DNA of 64,000 nt from an uncultured Lysobacteraceae bacterium (GTDB lineage Bacteria > Pseudomonadota > Gammaproteobacteria > Xanthomonadales > Xanthomonadaceae): NCBI GenBank assembly GCA_946480825.1, contig CAMLLG010000001.1, positions 1 to 64,000 on the forward strand, in the 5' to 3' direction. Positions 36,533-45,267 of this stretch are shown piece by piece. The translations under genes and the position numbers were made by a program. The notes beneath the pieces are model-generated. The model saw nothing but the letters and a program-made list of their open reading frames with translations. It was not told the DNA's origin and ran no database searches. Positions within the stretch are counted from its first letter, which is position 1. Every line of letters begins with the position of its first letter.

Positions 36533-39500
36533 CTACTCCAAAGTGATGCGGTCGCCGGGCAGCAGCGGCAGCGAGGTCACGCCCCAGCCGGGTCCGTATG
36601 CCGCGCCGCCGGCGGCCTGCCAATTCAGCTGCACCGGAGCGGACGCCGGCTGCGCGGACGTGTTCGGATCGAGGACGGCGCCACCCAGTCCGCGTTCGAT
36701 CCGCACGCCGGTCAACGGCAGCGGCACGGCCGGCATCAGGCGACCGTATCGCTCCAGCAGATTGCCCAGCGTGGTGCCCACAGGCACCACGTGCGCCACA
36801 CCGTCGAAGCTGACTTGGAGACAGGCCTTGAGCACCGCGCGGCCGCGGAAGTACGCCACACCGCTATTCGACGAAGGCGCGCTGGTCGCGCTGGAAATGC
36901 CGGCAAAGCTCGCCGCGGCAGCAAGCACGAAGTTGTCGCTCGCCTTCGCGCTGCCGATGTCGCTTGGCGACAGCAGGCTGTTGGGCACGAACAGCCGGTA
37001 GAACGACAGATTGAACGCCGGGAAATACAGATCCGCCGCTTCGGCGATGCCCTGTTGCAGTCCGCTGCCCGGATTGCTGGCCGGCGGATTCACGCTCAAC
37101 GCGCCGTTACCGACGAGCTGGCCGATGAAACTGTCGAAGCCCGCGCTCCACGCACCGTTCGCACTGAGCAGACTGCCCACCTGATAGTCGATGCTCGCCG
37201 AACCCGCGTAACCGCTGAGCCACGAGCCCTGCGCCTGCCCCGGGACGGTCTGATAGGGATTGGGCACCACCCGCAGCACCATGCCAGGGCGCAGGTCCAC
37301 ATAACCTTGCGGCACGCCTGCGCCGGGGAAGTTCAGGCCGAAGTTGTAGTACAGCTGCTCGGCGAAGGTCTGTGGCAGCGCGCGCGCCAGCACCTGCTGC
37401 AGCAGCACGATGCCCCACGGCACCGCACCGGCGGTTTCCACGTTCCTGAGGAAGCTCTGCACATCGCTGGCCAGGCCCGAGCGGATCGCCTGTGCGGGTG
37501 CGAACGTCCAGGGGTTGTTGCCGGCGACCGTATTGGAGATGGTCAGGATGTAGGGATACATCGCGCTGTTGCGCGTCGTGTCCGTGTTGGCCGACAGCGC
37601 GAAGGCCCCCTGCGACGGCAGCGGTGTGGTCAGCGGCGTGCCCGCGCCGATATCGGGCAGGTACAGCACCAGCGGCTCGCCCGTCATCGCGTGGCTCGCC
37701 GTCGTGGCGGTGGTGATCAATGTGGCGGGATAGACGAACGGCGGCGCATTGGCGGCGGCGCTGGACGACACATAGAAGCCTTGCGTGAAGATGGACGGCT
37801 GATTGCCCTGCAGGCCGCGATCGCTGCCCCACAGGCCCTGCACCAGCAGCAGATACTGGGTGGTGGAAACGAGCGTATGGCCGTTGGGAAACGCGACGGT
37901 GGCCTGCGTCACGCCGGCCGGCACCGTGAGGTTGGCGATTTCGGTCAGCGTGCCGCTCGCACTGGCCATCAGCGCGACGCGGTAGCCGGTCACGCCCGGC
38001 AGTGCGTCCCAGGTGGCGGTGGCGTTCATCGCCGCCGCGTTGAAGCCGGCCTGTGTGACGTTGGCGCGCAGCGTCGGCAGGCGATGCACGGTGGTCGGGC
38101 CGATGATGGTCTGCCCGGTGGGCGTGGCCAGCGGCGTGATCGCCACGGTCAGATCGGCACCGTCCGGCAGCGCCTGGTCGAAGTGGTAGGTGCTGGACTT
38201 CTGGGTGACGGTGCCGTTGCCGAAATCGAGCCGATAGCCGGTGGCGCCGGCCGGCCCGGTCCAGGTCATCGTGCACAGGCCGGTGATGGCATCGGTCACC
38301 GCGGCGACGCCGCCGACCGCCGCGACCAGCGGTCTGGCGCTCGCGCTGTTCGGCCCCTGCGCGCCTTCGGCGCCGATCGCGGCGACCACGACCGAATAGT
38401 CCAGCGTCGCATCGGTGAGCGTCAGCTGCGCCTGCGTCGTCTGCCCACCCGCCACGCGCAGGCTGGCGACGGTCTCGCCGCCGGCGATCAGGCTCACCGC
38501 ATAAGCGGCGGGCAGTGCGGCGCGCTCAGGCAGACGCCAGGTCACGTTCAAGCTCGGCGCTTGGCACAGCAGACTGACGATGGCCGGCACCGCCGCCGGC
38601 AACGCCCAGCTTGCGCCAACTGCCGGCGTGCTGCCCGCGGCACCGGTGGCCCAGACGCGGATGCCCCAGGGCTTGGTCGCGTCCAGGCCGGTGCCGGGCA
38701 GGCTCGTGAAGCTCGCACTGCGGCTGCCGCTGCCGGTCACGGCCTGCGTGTAGCTCTGCGTCGGGTCGGCCAGGTTGTAGACCTCGATGATGAAGCCCGT
38801 CACCGCGGCATCCGTGCCGGCCTGCCAGTTCACCGTGATGGCCTTGTTGTCCGCCGCGCAGGTCGCGCCGGTGAGGACCGGCAGGCTGGTGATGACTGCG
38901 CTGGCTGGCGTGGCGACGCCGATGCCGGCGGCGTTGAGCGCAAGCACGCGCAGCGACGAACCCGGCGCGAGCCGGCCTGGAAGCGACAGCGCACCGCTGG
39001 TGCTGCCCGCGCCCATGACATCGACGAAAGCGCCTGGCGTACCGTCGGGCGCATAGCTCTGCAGGCGATAGCGGGTCACGCCGGTCGCGCTGCCGAGCGC
39101 GGTCCACTGCGCACCGATCACGCTGCCCTGCCCATCCTGCAGATAACGCGTGCTGACACCGGTGAGGTTGGGCTGCGGCGAGGCCATCAATGCGGACGCG
39201 GTCTGCGCGGCGTACGTCTTGTCGCCGGCGTCGCTGGCCACGCTGGCGGCGGCGGCCACTTGCACAGACCACTGCTGGCCGGCGGACAACGTCGGGCCGG
39301 GAATCATCGCCCAGCTGTCGCCCGCGTTCGGCGTCGAAGTGGTGAACGGATTGCCGCCGCTGCCGTAGATCTGCAGGTAATAGCCCAAGGTCGCCTGCTC
39401 GGTCGGCGTCCAGTGGACATGGAAGTCGGTGCCGTCGTAGTAACCGGCCTGCAGGACCGGCGGCCGCGCGATCAGCGGCACCAGCTGGCTGGTCTGGTTC

Positions 39501-39760
39501 TGTCCGGGCGAATTGCCCCACATCGTGCTGACCTGCACGAAATACGGGGTATTCGTATCCAATGGCCCGCCAGGAAGATTCAGACTGCCGAACTGCAGGG
39601 CGGCGCTGGTGGGGGCGAAGCTGGCGGTGGTGAACACCGTCCCCGTCCCGAAGAACACCGTGACGACGTACCGCGTAATCGCCGAATCGGCGACGGTCGC
39701 CCATATCACTTTCAGATTGGCGCCGCTGGTGTAGACGCTCTGGATGGTCGGCACGGCCAT
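36533..39760 (-). CDS. 1075-aa fibronectin type III-like repeat protein with C-terminal LysM-like segment
   Basis: Residues 1 to about 600 consist of repeated modules of 90-100 aa with fibronectin-III character: strand patterns such as LKVIWATVADSAITRYVVTV, FHVHWTPTEQATLGYYLQIY, ITVNWQAGTDAAVTGFIIEV and TATWDALPGVTGYRVALMAS. The second half is a different domain (VPWGIVLLQQVLARALPQTF, YYNFGLNFPGAGVPQGYVDL). Near the C-terminus, HVVPVGTTLGNLLERYGRL and the ending LPLLPGDRITLE recall LysM or phage tail-X-like peptidoglycan-binding modules. No signal peptide. AAGGAC lies 10 bases before the ATG. Probably a binding or scaffold protein; partner unknown. Confidence 0.82.
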   Translation of the reverse strand: MAVPTIQSVYTSGANLKVIWATVADSAITRYVVTVFFGTGTVFTTASFAPTSAALQFGSLNLPGGPLDTNTPYFVQVSTMWGNSPGQNQTSQLVPLIARPPVLQAGYYDGTDFHVHWTPTEQATLGYYLQIYGSGGNPFTTSTPNAGDSWAMIPGPTLSAGQQWSVQVAAAASVASDAGDKTYAAQTASALMASPQPNLTGVSTRYLQDGQGSVIGAQWTALGSATGVTRYRLQSYAPDGTPGAFVDVMGAGSTSGALSLPGRLAPGSSLRVLALNAAGIGVATPASAVITSLPVLTGATCAADNKAITVNWQAGTDAAVTGFIIEVYNLADPTQSYTQAVTGSGSRSASFTSLPGTGLDATKPWGIRVWATGAAGSTPAVGASWALPAAVPAIVSLLCQAPSLNVTWRLPERAALPAAYAVSLIAGGETVASLRVAGGQTTQAQLTLTDATLDYSVVVAAIGAEGAQGPNSASARPLVAAVGGVAAVTDAITGLCTMTWTGPAGATGYRLDFGNGTVTQKSSTYHFDQALPDGADLTVAITPLATPTGQTIIGPTTVHRLPTLRANVTQAGFNAAAMNATATWDALPGVTGYRVALMASASGTLTEIANLTVPAGVTQATVAFPNGHTLVSTTQYLLLVQGLWGSDRGLQGNQPSIFTQGFYVSSSAAANAPPFVYPATLITTATTASHAMTGEPLVLYLPDIGAGTPLTTPLPSQGAFALSANTDTTRNSAMYPYILTISNTVAGNNPWTFAPAQAIRSGLASDVQSFLRNVETAGAVPWGIVLLQQVLARALPQTFAEQLYYNFGLNFPGAGVPQGYVDLRPGMVLRVVPNPYQTVPGQAQGSWLSGYAGSASIDYQVGSLLSANGAWSAGFDSFIGQLVGNGALSVNPPASNPGSGLQQGIAEAADLYFPAFNLSFYRLFVPNSLLSPSDIGSAKASDNFVLAAAASFAGISSATSAPSSNSGVAYFRGRAVLKACLQVSFDGVAHVVPVGTTLGNLLERYGRLMPAVPLPLTGVRIERGLGGAVLDPNTSAQPASAPVQLNWQAAGGAAYGPGWGVTSLPLLPGDRITLE

Positions 39761-39871
39761 GCTTGCAGGTCCTTCGAAATGAGATGCGTGAGGACGTGCG
39801 GCGCGGCATCAGGCGCGGGCGCCTGCCGGCCATCGCGTCTGGTGCGAGCGTTCGCGCGATGACCGACAGGA

Positions 39872-39896
39872 CGTCGCGGCGGCCTGCGCCGCGACG
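39872..39896 (-). terminator. Strong hairpin between the Hint-protein gene and the fibronectin-like gene
   Basis: CGTCGCGGCG-GCCTG-CGCCGCGACG is a perfect 10-bp stem with a 5-base loop, starting 3 bases after the Hint gene stop. No T-run follows, so it may only reduce transcription into the downstream four genes or stabilise the mRNA end. Confidence 0.55.
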
Positions 39897-39899
39897 CCT

Positions 39900-41735
39900 T
39901 CAGTGCGATTGCTGCAGAAAGTTCTGGAATTCCTCGCGCCACTGGTCGCTCGGGAGGCGGCGCATCACCTCGGCGGGATCGTTCTTCACGCGCTGCATCT
40001 CTTCCTGTTCCATCTGCACCTGCGAGATCGAGTCGCCGATGAAGATACCGTTGGCGGTGTGCGTGCGCTTTTCGGACTTCGCCTCGTCGAACCAGCCCAG
40101 GCGCAGGCTGTGGACCTGGCCTCTGTACTGTTCCGTGGTGATCGAGACGATCGTGGCAACGCCCTTGTCGGTCTTGATGCTGTCGCCGACCTTGAGGTCG
40201 CGCGCCATCACCAAGCCATCGACGGTCAGCACCGGATGCGTGCGGGTGATCAGCAGCTCCTGCCCCAGGCTGGTCTTCAGGCGGATCATCGGATGCAGCT
40301 CGACGCCGCGTGCCGTGCCCTGCACGGTGCGCTTCTCGCCCGTGGCTGAAATCACCTGCGGCGAGTCGTCGGCCGTGATGTTCTCGATCGGCATCTCGCT
40401 GCCATCGGCCATGTGCACCTTGGTGCCGGCGGCCACGCAGCTGTCTTCCAGGAAGATGCCAGGCACGCCGAGAAACCCCGGCGGCATCGGCGGCGCATAC
40501 GCACTGGTGAAGGTGACGAAGCCGGTGCTCTTCTGCCCGCCGGGGAGATCGAGCGGCAGTTCGATGTAGAAATTGAAGGTCAACGGCCGCCCGCCATTGA
40601 TGCCCAGGCAGTTGTTCGGATTGGTCGGCGAGACCTGCGCCAAATTCCACGTGATGGTGGCGCCGGAGGCGCTCCAGCCATCGCCCAGCGGCTGGTTGTC
40701 GGCGAACACGCAGCCGCCGCCCTGGTTCGGGTCGGCCACCGATGCCGTGAAGGTGCCGGCGGTGGCGTAGCTGCTGCCGATCGTGTTGTTGCCGAACGTG
40801 GCCGTACCGGCGGTCGGGAAGAACACGCTGGTCGCCGGTCGGCCCGAGGCGTTGAAGTAGTCGCAGGACTGCTGACTGCCGCGGTTGAAGCAGATCTTGA
40901 TCAGCGGCGGATTGGGTACCAGCGTGGTGCTGCCGGTCTGATACATCGTCTTGCCGCCATTGATCACGCAGTTGGAACCGGGATCCTGGGGGTTGGTGCG
41001 CACGCAATAGTTGGGTGCGGTCATCGTGCCCGCCGTGGCCGGCACCCCTGCGGCGGTGCTGATCACGGTGGTGGTGGTGGCGGTGCCGACCGTGGTGACG
41101 ATGGTGGTCATCGCTGCCAGATGCGCCGGATCCGGGACTTTGCCGGTCACCGGTACCTGGAAGTGGGTGCCCTGCCCGTATTGCGAGCTGTGTGCCGTGG
41201 CGAAGATCGTGCGGGTGGCCGTATCGAACAGTTCGGTCGTGATGGTGGTCTGCGTGGTGCCGCCCATCACCGAGGAGTAGCCGGTCGCCGTATAGACGCC
41301 GTTGCCGTCGTCGCCGAAGTTCGAGAGGAGCGCCAGATCCTGCGGTGCGCCGGCGGTCTTCGCCTGCAGCGGCGTGGCCGCCAGCGCCATCGGCCCGGTT
41401 TTCGCGGCTGCGGCTCGCGTACGCGCATGCTGCGCCGTAGTTTGCAGTGCCGCGAAGGTTGCCGGCGCATTCGCCGGCGTGCGCCCGGCCGCCGCCAGTG
41501 CGCGCTGTGTGAAGCGCAACTGCTGCGGGTCGGCGAGATTGAGTACGTACGGCCGGCCCGGCTTGAGCATGCTCAGGACATGCGAGACGTCCTGCGCTTC
41601 CTGTGCGGTCATCGCCCGCGGCGAGGCGGCGGCCTCCGCCGTGTTCTGCGCGTGAGTCGTTCCTGCTGCGCAGAGCGCGACAAGCATGCTGATGCTGATG
41701 CTGCGGCCAAGGCGGCCCATCCCTGTGAAACCCAT
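39900..41735 (-). CDS. Secreted Hint-domain (hedgehog/intein-type) protein
   Basis: A 611-aa exported protein. The signal peptide is SISISMLVALCAAGTTHAQ. Residues 130-430 form a beta-rich, Thr/Asn/Gly-rich passenger (ICFNRGSQQSCDYFNASGRP) with six or more cysteines. From residue 433 a Hint domain begins with its catalytic Cys (SCVAAGTKVHMADGSEMPIE), has the block-B Thr-His in LLITRTHPVLTVDGL, and ends near THTANGIFIGDS. A tail of about 40 charged residues follows. Hint domains cleave or splice polypeptides; the usual terminal Asn is not evident, so N-S shift with bond cleavage rather than splicing is more likely. GGGAGGT 7 bases before the ATG fixes the start. First gene of the unit. Confidence 0.85.
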   Translation of the reverse strand: MGFTGMGRLGRSISISMLVALCAAGTTHAQNTAEAAASPRAMTAQEAQDVSHVLSMLKPGRPYVLNLADPQQLRFTQRALAAAGRTPANAPATFAALQTTAQHARTRAAAAKTGPMALAATPLQAKTAGAPQDLALLSNFGDDGNGVYTATGYSSVMGGTTQTTITTELFDTATRTIFATAHSSQYGQGTHFQVPVTGKVPDPAHLAAMTTIVTTVGTATTTTVISTAAGVPATAGTMTAPNYCVRTNPQDPGSNCVINGGKTMYQTGSTTLVPNPPLIKICFNRGSQQSCDYFNASGRPATSVFFPTAGTATFGNNTIGSSYATAGTFTASVADPNQGGGCVFADNQPLGDGWSASGATITWNLAQVSPTNPNNCLGINGGRPLTFNFYIELPLDLPGGQKSTGFVTFTSAYAPPMPPGFLGVPGIFLEDSCVAAGTKVHMADGSEMPIENITADDSPQVISATGEKRTVQGTARGVELHPMIRLKTSLGQELLITRTHPVLTVDGLVMARDLKVGDSIKTDKGVATIVSITTEQYRGQVHSLRLGWFDEAKSEKRTHTANGIFIGDSISQVQMEQEEMQRVKNDPAEVMRRLPSDQWREEFQNFLQQSH

Positions 41736-42364
41736 GATCACACCTCCCTGTGTTGAACAGCATCGTGCCGATCGCCGCGCCCGCGGCGATTCGAAAACGC
41801 CAAGGGAGCGTACCCGCGCCGGCAGCCCGGAGGTGCAGGGATGCGCCGGCCAAGATCGCGAAGCTCGGATACGCCCCTTTCGGTATCTACAGTCCTGTGC
41901 TTTCGAAACATAGCACGAGGCGCGCCGACCGATGAAAGTTTCCGCAATACTGCCTGACGCGGCCGTACGGGTCCTGTGAAGCGGATCCCTGATACTCGGC
42001 GGCCGGGTTCGAGGCTCGATCCGGCGGCGTCGCTGCCACGCGATGGCCGCTTGCCATTGGTTCCATCCGGGGCGGCCTCGGCGCATCGAGGGACACCCCG
42101 TCGTGCGACACCTCCGCCAGTGCGCCGCGGTAATGTTCGGTGCAGTGAATCACTTCGGCTTCCGCGGATGGAACATCGCCGATCGACGGCAGCAACCGGC
42201 AGTGGTTGAATCGATCCACCCATGCCGGCGTGCGCGCCCCTTGCGAGCGCGTGAATTGCGTCAAGCGCGACGGCACGCAAGCCGACAACCCGATGCGCGT
42301 CGCGGTATCATCCGGACTCCCGTTTCGGGATGGTTTCCAACAGATGGAATTGCGGGGCTGATGC
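41736..42364. other. Divergent intergenic region carrying a transposase remnant
   Basis: This 629-bp gap separates the Hint-protein gene (-) from the FAD monooxygenase (+). It must hold both promoters. GTGCT-N10-AGCAC (around 41898) is a small dyad that could be an operator; no clear -35/-10 pair was assigned. An IS3-type transposase fragment lies at 42124-42225. Confidence 0.55.
42124..42225 (-). pseudogene. IS3-family transposase (OrfB) C-terminal remnant
   Basis: The - strand encodes AWVDRFNHCRLLPSIGDVPS followed by AEAEVIHCTEHYRG. This matches the C-terminal signature of IS3-family transposases, usually WVDWFNxRRLLxPIGxxPPAEAE. Only about 34 residues are recognisable and the rest of the element is missing, so it is a dead fragment. 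Confidence 0.75.
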
Positions 42365-43720
42365 ATGACGACAGGGATTGTGGGCAAGCACGCGGTGGTC
42401 ATCGGTGCGGGGATCGCGGGGCTGACGGCCGCACGGGCGCTGGCGGATCATTTCGAACAAGTCACCATACTGGAGCGCGATCGTCTGCCGATGGCTCCCA
42501 CGCATCGCGCCAGCACGCCGCAGGCGCGTCACGTGCATGGATTGATGACCGGTGGTCTGATCGCGCTGTCGGAGCTGTATCCGGACTTTCAATCCGTCCT
42601 GGAGCGCGCCGGCGCGATACCGATCAGCAGTGGCCTGGATATCCGCATCGAGCGCCCGGGCTTCGATCCCTTTCCCATGCGCGACCTGAACATTCGCAAC
42701 TATGCGATATCGCGGGCGACGCTCGAATTCGCGGTACGGCAGTGCACGCTCGCGCACGCCAATATCCGTCTGCAGTCGGAGTGCCGGGTGACCGGGATCG
42801 CGGCCAGCGCGGATGGGGCGGTCGTCGAAGGCGTGAATTTTCACGGCGAGGACAAGGTTCCGCAGACGTTGCCGGCCGATCTGGTGATCGATGCCTCCGG
42901 GAGAGGCGCGCACACGCTCGCTCTGCTGAAATCGACGGAACGAGCGACACCGACGGAGACCACGATCGGTGTCGATGTCGGTTACTCCACGGCGATTTAT
43001 GACATCCCGGACGACGCGCCGCGCGACTGGAAAGGCGTCATGACGTTTCCGCTGATGCCGCAGAGCACACGCGGCGGGCTGTTGCTGCCGTTCGAAGGCC
43101 GGCGATGGATGGTGAGCCTGGGCGGGCGCGGCGACGACAAACCGCCGGGCGACGAAGCCGGCTTTCTCGAATACGCGCGGCAACTGCGCACACCCACCAT
43201 CCACAACGCGATTCGCGATGCGACACGCATCGGCGAGATCGTGCGCTACGTGTTTCCGCAAAGCATGCGTCGGCATTTCGGGCAGATTCATGGATGGCCT
43301 CGCGGGCTGATTCCCGTCGGCGATTCGATCTGCCAGTTCAACCCCATCTATGGTCAGGGAATGAGCGTGGCCGCGAAGGAGGCCGTGCTGCTGCGGCGCC
43401 TGCTCGCGGAATCCGGTGAGGCGAGCGATCCGCTCGCCGCGTTGGCGCCCACGTTCTTCGCGGAGGTGGATACGCTGCTGGAGACGCCATGGATGATGGC
43501 CGCGATCCCCGATTTCGTTTTTCCCGCGACCGTCGGAGAACGCCCGGCGGATCTGCAGCGCAATCTGAAATTCGCGGCGGCTCTCACGCGGCTGGCGGCA
43601 CGCAAGCCGGACGTACACAAGTTGATGGTCGAAGTGCAGAATCTGGTGAAGCCTCGCAGCGTCTATCGTCGCCCGATGTTCATGGCCAGAATACTGTTGG
43701 AGATGATGAGAGGCCCCTGA
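42365..43720 (+). CDS. FAD-dependent monooxygenase / oxidoreductase
   Basis: A 451-aa flavoprotein of the p-hydroxybenzoate-hydroxylase or geranylgeranyl-reductase type. The N-terminal dinucleotide fold is HAVVIGAGIAGLTAARALAD. The second motif is LPADLVIDASGRGAHT, and the FAD ribityl motif is LIPVGDSICQFNPIYGQGMS. It probably hydroxylates or reduces a hydrophobic substrate. It converges on the P450 gene, separated by a hairpin, and may tailor the polyketide made by the cluster to its right. A 70-bp relic of a similar gene lies at 19507. Confidence 0.83.
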   Translation: MTTGIVGKHAVVIGAGIAGLTAARALADHFEQVTILERDRLPMAPTHRASTPQARHVHGLMTGGLIALSELYPDFQSVLERAGAIPISSGLDIRIERPGFDPFPMRDLNIRNYAISRATLEFAVRQCTLAHANIRLQSECRVTGIAASADGAVVEGVNFHGEDKVPQTLPADLVIDASGRGAHTLALLKSTERATPTETTIGVDVGYSTAIYDIPDDAPRDWKGVMTFPLMPQSTRGGLLLPFEGRRWMVSLGGRGDDKPPGDEAGFLEYARQLRTPTIHNAIRDATRIGEIVRYVFPQSMRRHFGQIHGWPRGLIPVGDSICQFNPIYGQGMSVAAKEAVLLRRLLAESGEASDPLAALAPTFFAEVDTLLETPWMMAAIPDFVFPATVGERPADLQRNLKFAAALTRLAARKPDVHKLMVEVQNLVKPRSVYRRPMFMARILLEMMRGP

Positions 43721-43728
43721 GACCTGCG

Positions 43729-43756
43729 ACGCCGGACAGGCAGGCCCGTCCGGCGT
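43729..43756. terminator. Bidirectional hairpin between convergent genes
   Basis: ACGCCGGAC (43729-43737) pairs with GTCCGGCGT (43748-43756) around a 10-base loop, midway between the stops of the FAD monooxygenase (+) and the P450 (-) genes. Confidence 0.65.
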
Positions 43757-43811
43757 GAGGGTCCGAGGCGAGCGGCGGAGTCTTCGCCCCCTGCCCGCCC
43801 CGGACACGGGA

Positions 43812-45068
43812 TTACACGCTGATCGGGATGTCCGTCGCGCCGCGCAGGTTCATGCGGCCGTTCCAGCGCACCGGACCGGACAACGCCAGTTTGGGGAACC
43901 TGTTGACCAGCCGGCCGATCGCCACCTTGCCTTCCAGTCGGGCGAGCGCGGAGCCGAGGCAATGGTGCGGGCCGAGGCTGAACGACACGTGCTGGCGTGC
44001 CTGTTCGCGGTCGAGCCGCAGCATCTCGGCATCCGGGCCGAAGACCCGCTCGTCGCGGTTGGCTGCGCCGAGGCACGCGATCAACATCTCGCCGGCCGGA
44101 ATCTCCTGATCGCCGATCGAATACGGAGCGGTGGTGATCCGTCGGGTCTGGTGGATGGGACTGTCGTAGCGGAGGAACTCCTCGATGGCGTTGCCGATGA
44201 GGTCGGGGTTCGACCGCAGCAGCGCATGCTGGTCGGGGTTGCGCAGCAGCGCGGTGACGCCATTGCCGATCATGTTCACGGTCGTGTGATGGCCGGCGAC
44301 ATAGAGCAGCAGCACCTGGGCCACCAGCTCGTCGTCGGTCAGCAGGTCGCCGTGCTGCTCCGCCTGGATGAGCGCGGTCAGCAGATCGTCGGCCGGATTG
44401 TTCCGCTTCCACGCGATGACTTCACGCATCATGGCGTCCAGCTCGACCTCGGCCCGCACGATCGCCTTCATCACGCGGGGATCGCCGACCGGCTCCAGCG
44501 CGACGACCAGCGTTTCGGTCAGTTCGAGCAGTTGCTTGTGATCGGTCTCCGGCATGCCGAGCATTTCCGAGATCACGGCGAAAGGCAGCGGAAACGCGAG
44601 CGCATCGATCAGATTGACCGTGCCGGCATCGGCGATGCGGTCCAGCGCGGCGTCGACGTGCTGGGCGATCATCGGCTCCAGCGCGGCGATCGAACGCGGC
44701 GTGAACACCTTGCCGGCCAGCGAACGCAGCCGGGTGTGATCCGGCGGATCGGTGTTCATGATGGTCACCAGCTTGACCGGCGCGTCGGCGATGAGCGCCT
44801 CGTACTGGTCGCGCATCGGGCCGGCGCCGAGGTTGAGCTCCGACACCGACAGCCGGGCGTCGCGCAGCATCGAGGAGACCTCGGCGTGCCGGGAGACGAA
44901 CCAGACGCCCATCGGGTGCCGCTGCACCGGCAGGATGTCGCGCATCTCGCGGTAATGGTCGTACGGGCTCTCTTCGAAACCCGGCTGGAACGGATTGAAC
45001 ACGCCCGGGGGCATCGGGGGCAGCGAGGGCATCCCGGCTCCCTGGGTCGTCTCGGTTTCCTCGGTCAT
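43812..45068 (-). CDS. Cytochrome P450
   Basis: A 418-aa soluble bacterial P450. The I-helix oxygen motif is VAGHHTTVNMIGNG, the ExxR motif is in EEFLRYDSPIHQTRR, and the haem-binding loop FSLGPHHCLGSALAR carries the ligand Cys near residue 370. The ATG at 45068 is chosen for the upstream GAAGGAAC; upstream in-frame starts add nonconserved residues. It is the last gene of the - strand synthase/export operon and likely hydroxylates the cluster product. Redox partners are not in the window. Confidence 0.93.
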   Translation of the reverse strand: MTEETETTQGAGMPSLPPMPPGVFNPFQPGFEESPYDHYREMRDILPVQRHPMGVWFVSRHAEVSSMLRDARLSVSELNLGAGPMRDQYEALIADAPVKLVTIMNTDPPDHTRLRSLAGKVFTPRSIAALEPMIAQHVDAALDRIADAGTVNLIDALAFPLPFAVISEMLGMPETDHKQLLELTETLVVALEPVGDPRVMKAIVRAEVELDAMMREVIAWKRNNPADDLLTALIQAEQHGDLLTDDELVAQVLLLYVAGHHTTVNMIGNGVTALLRNPDQHALLRSNPDLIGNAIEEFLRYDSPIHQTRRITTAPYSIGDQEIPAGEMLIACLGAANRDERVFGPDAEMLRLDREQARQHVSFSLGPHHCLGSALARLEGKVAIGRLVNRFPKLALSGPVRWNGRMNLRGATDIPISV

Positions 45069-45267
45069 GGTGTAGTTCCTTCGTTTGTCGGTAATGATGT
45101 GATTCGGTGGAAGCATGCGTCGGCGGTCGTACGGGTTGGCGGCGTGCGCGAACCGATGGAGCGCTGGATGTCCGAGCGTCAAACCAGCGCCCCACCCTGC
45201 CGTTCGAATCCGGCGTTCGCGGATCGTCTGCCGAGAGACCCGTGCGGGGATGCCCGGAGGGCTCCGA

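Noticed and set aside
41887..42402. A 171-codon - strand gene before the monooxygenase
   Set aside because: Only the IS3 transposase tail inside it is recognisable; the rest overlaps the monooxygenase start and lacks coding character.
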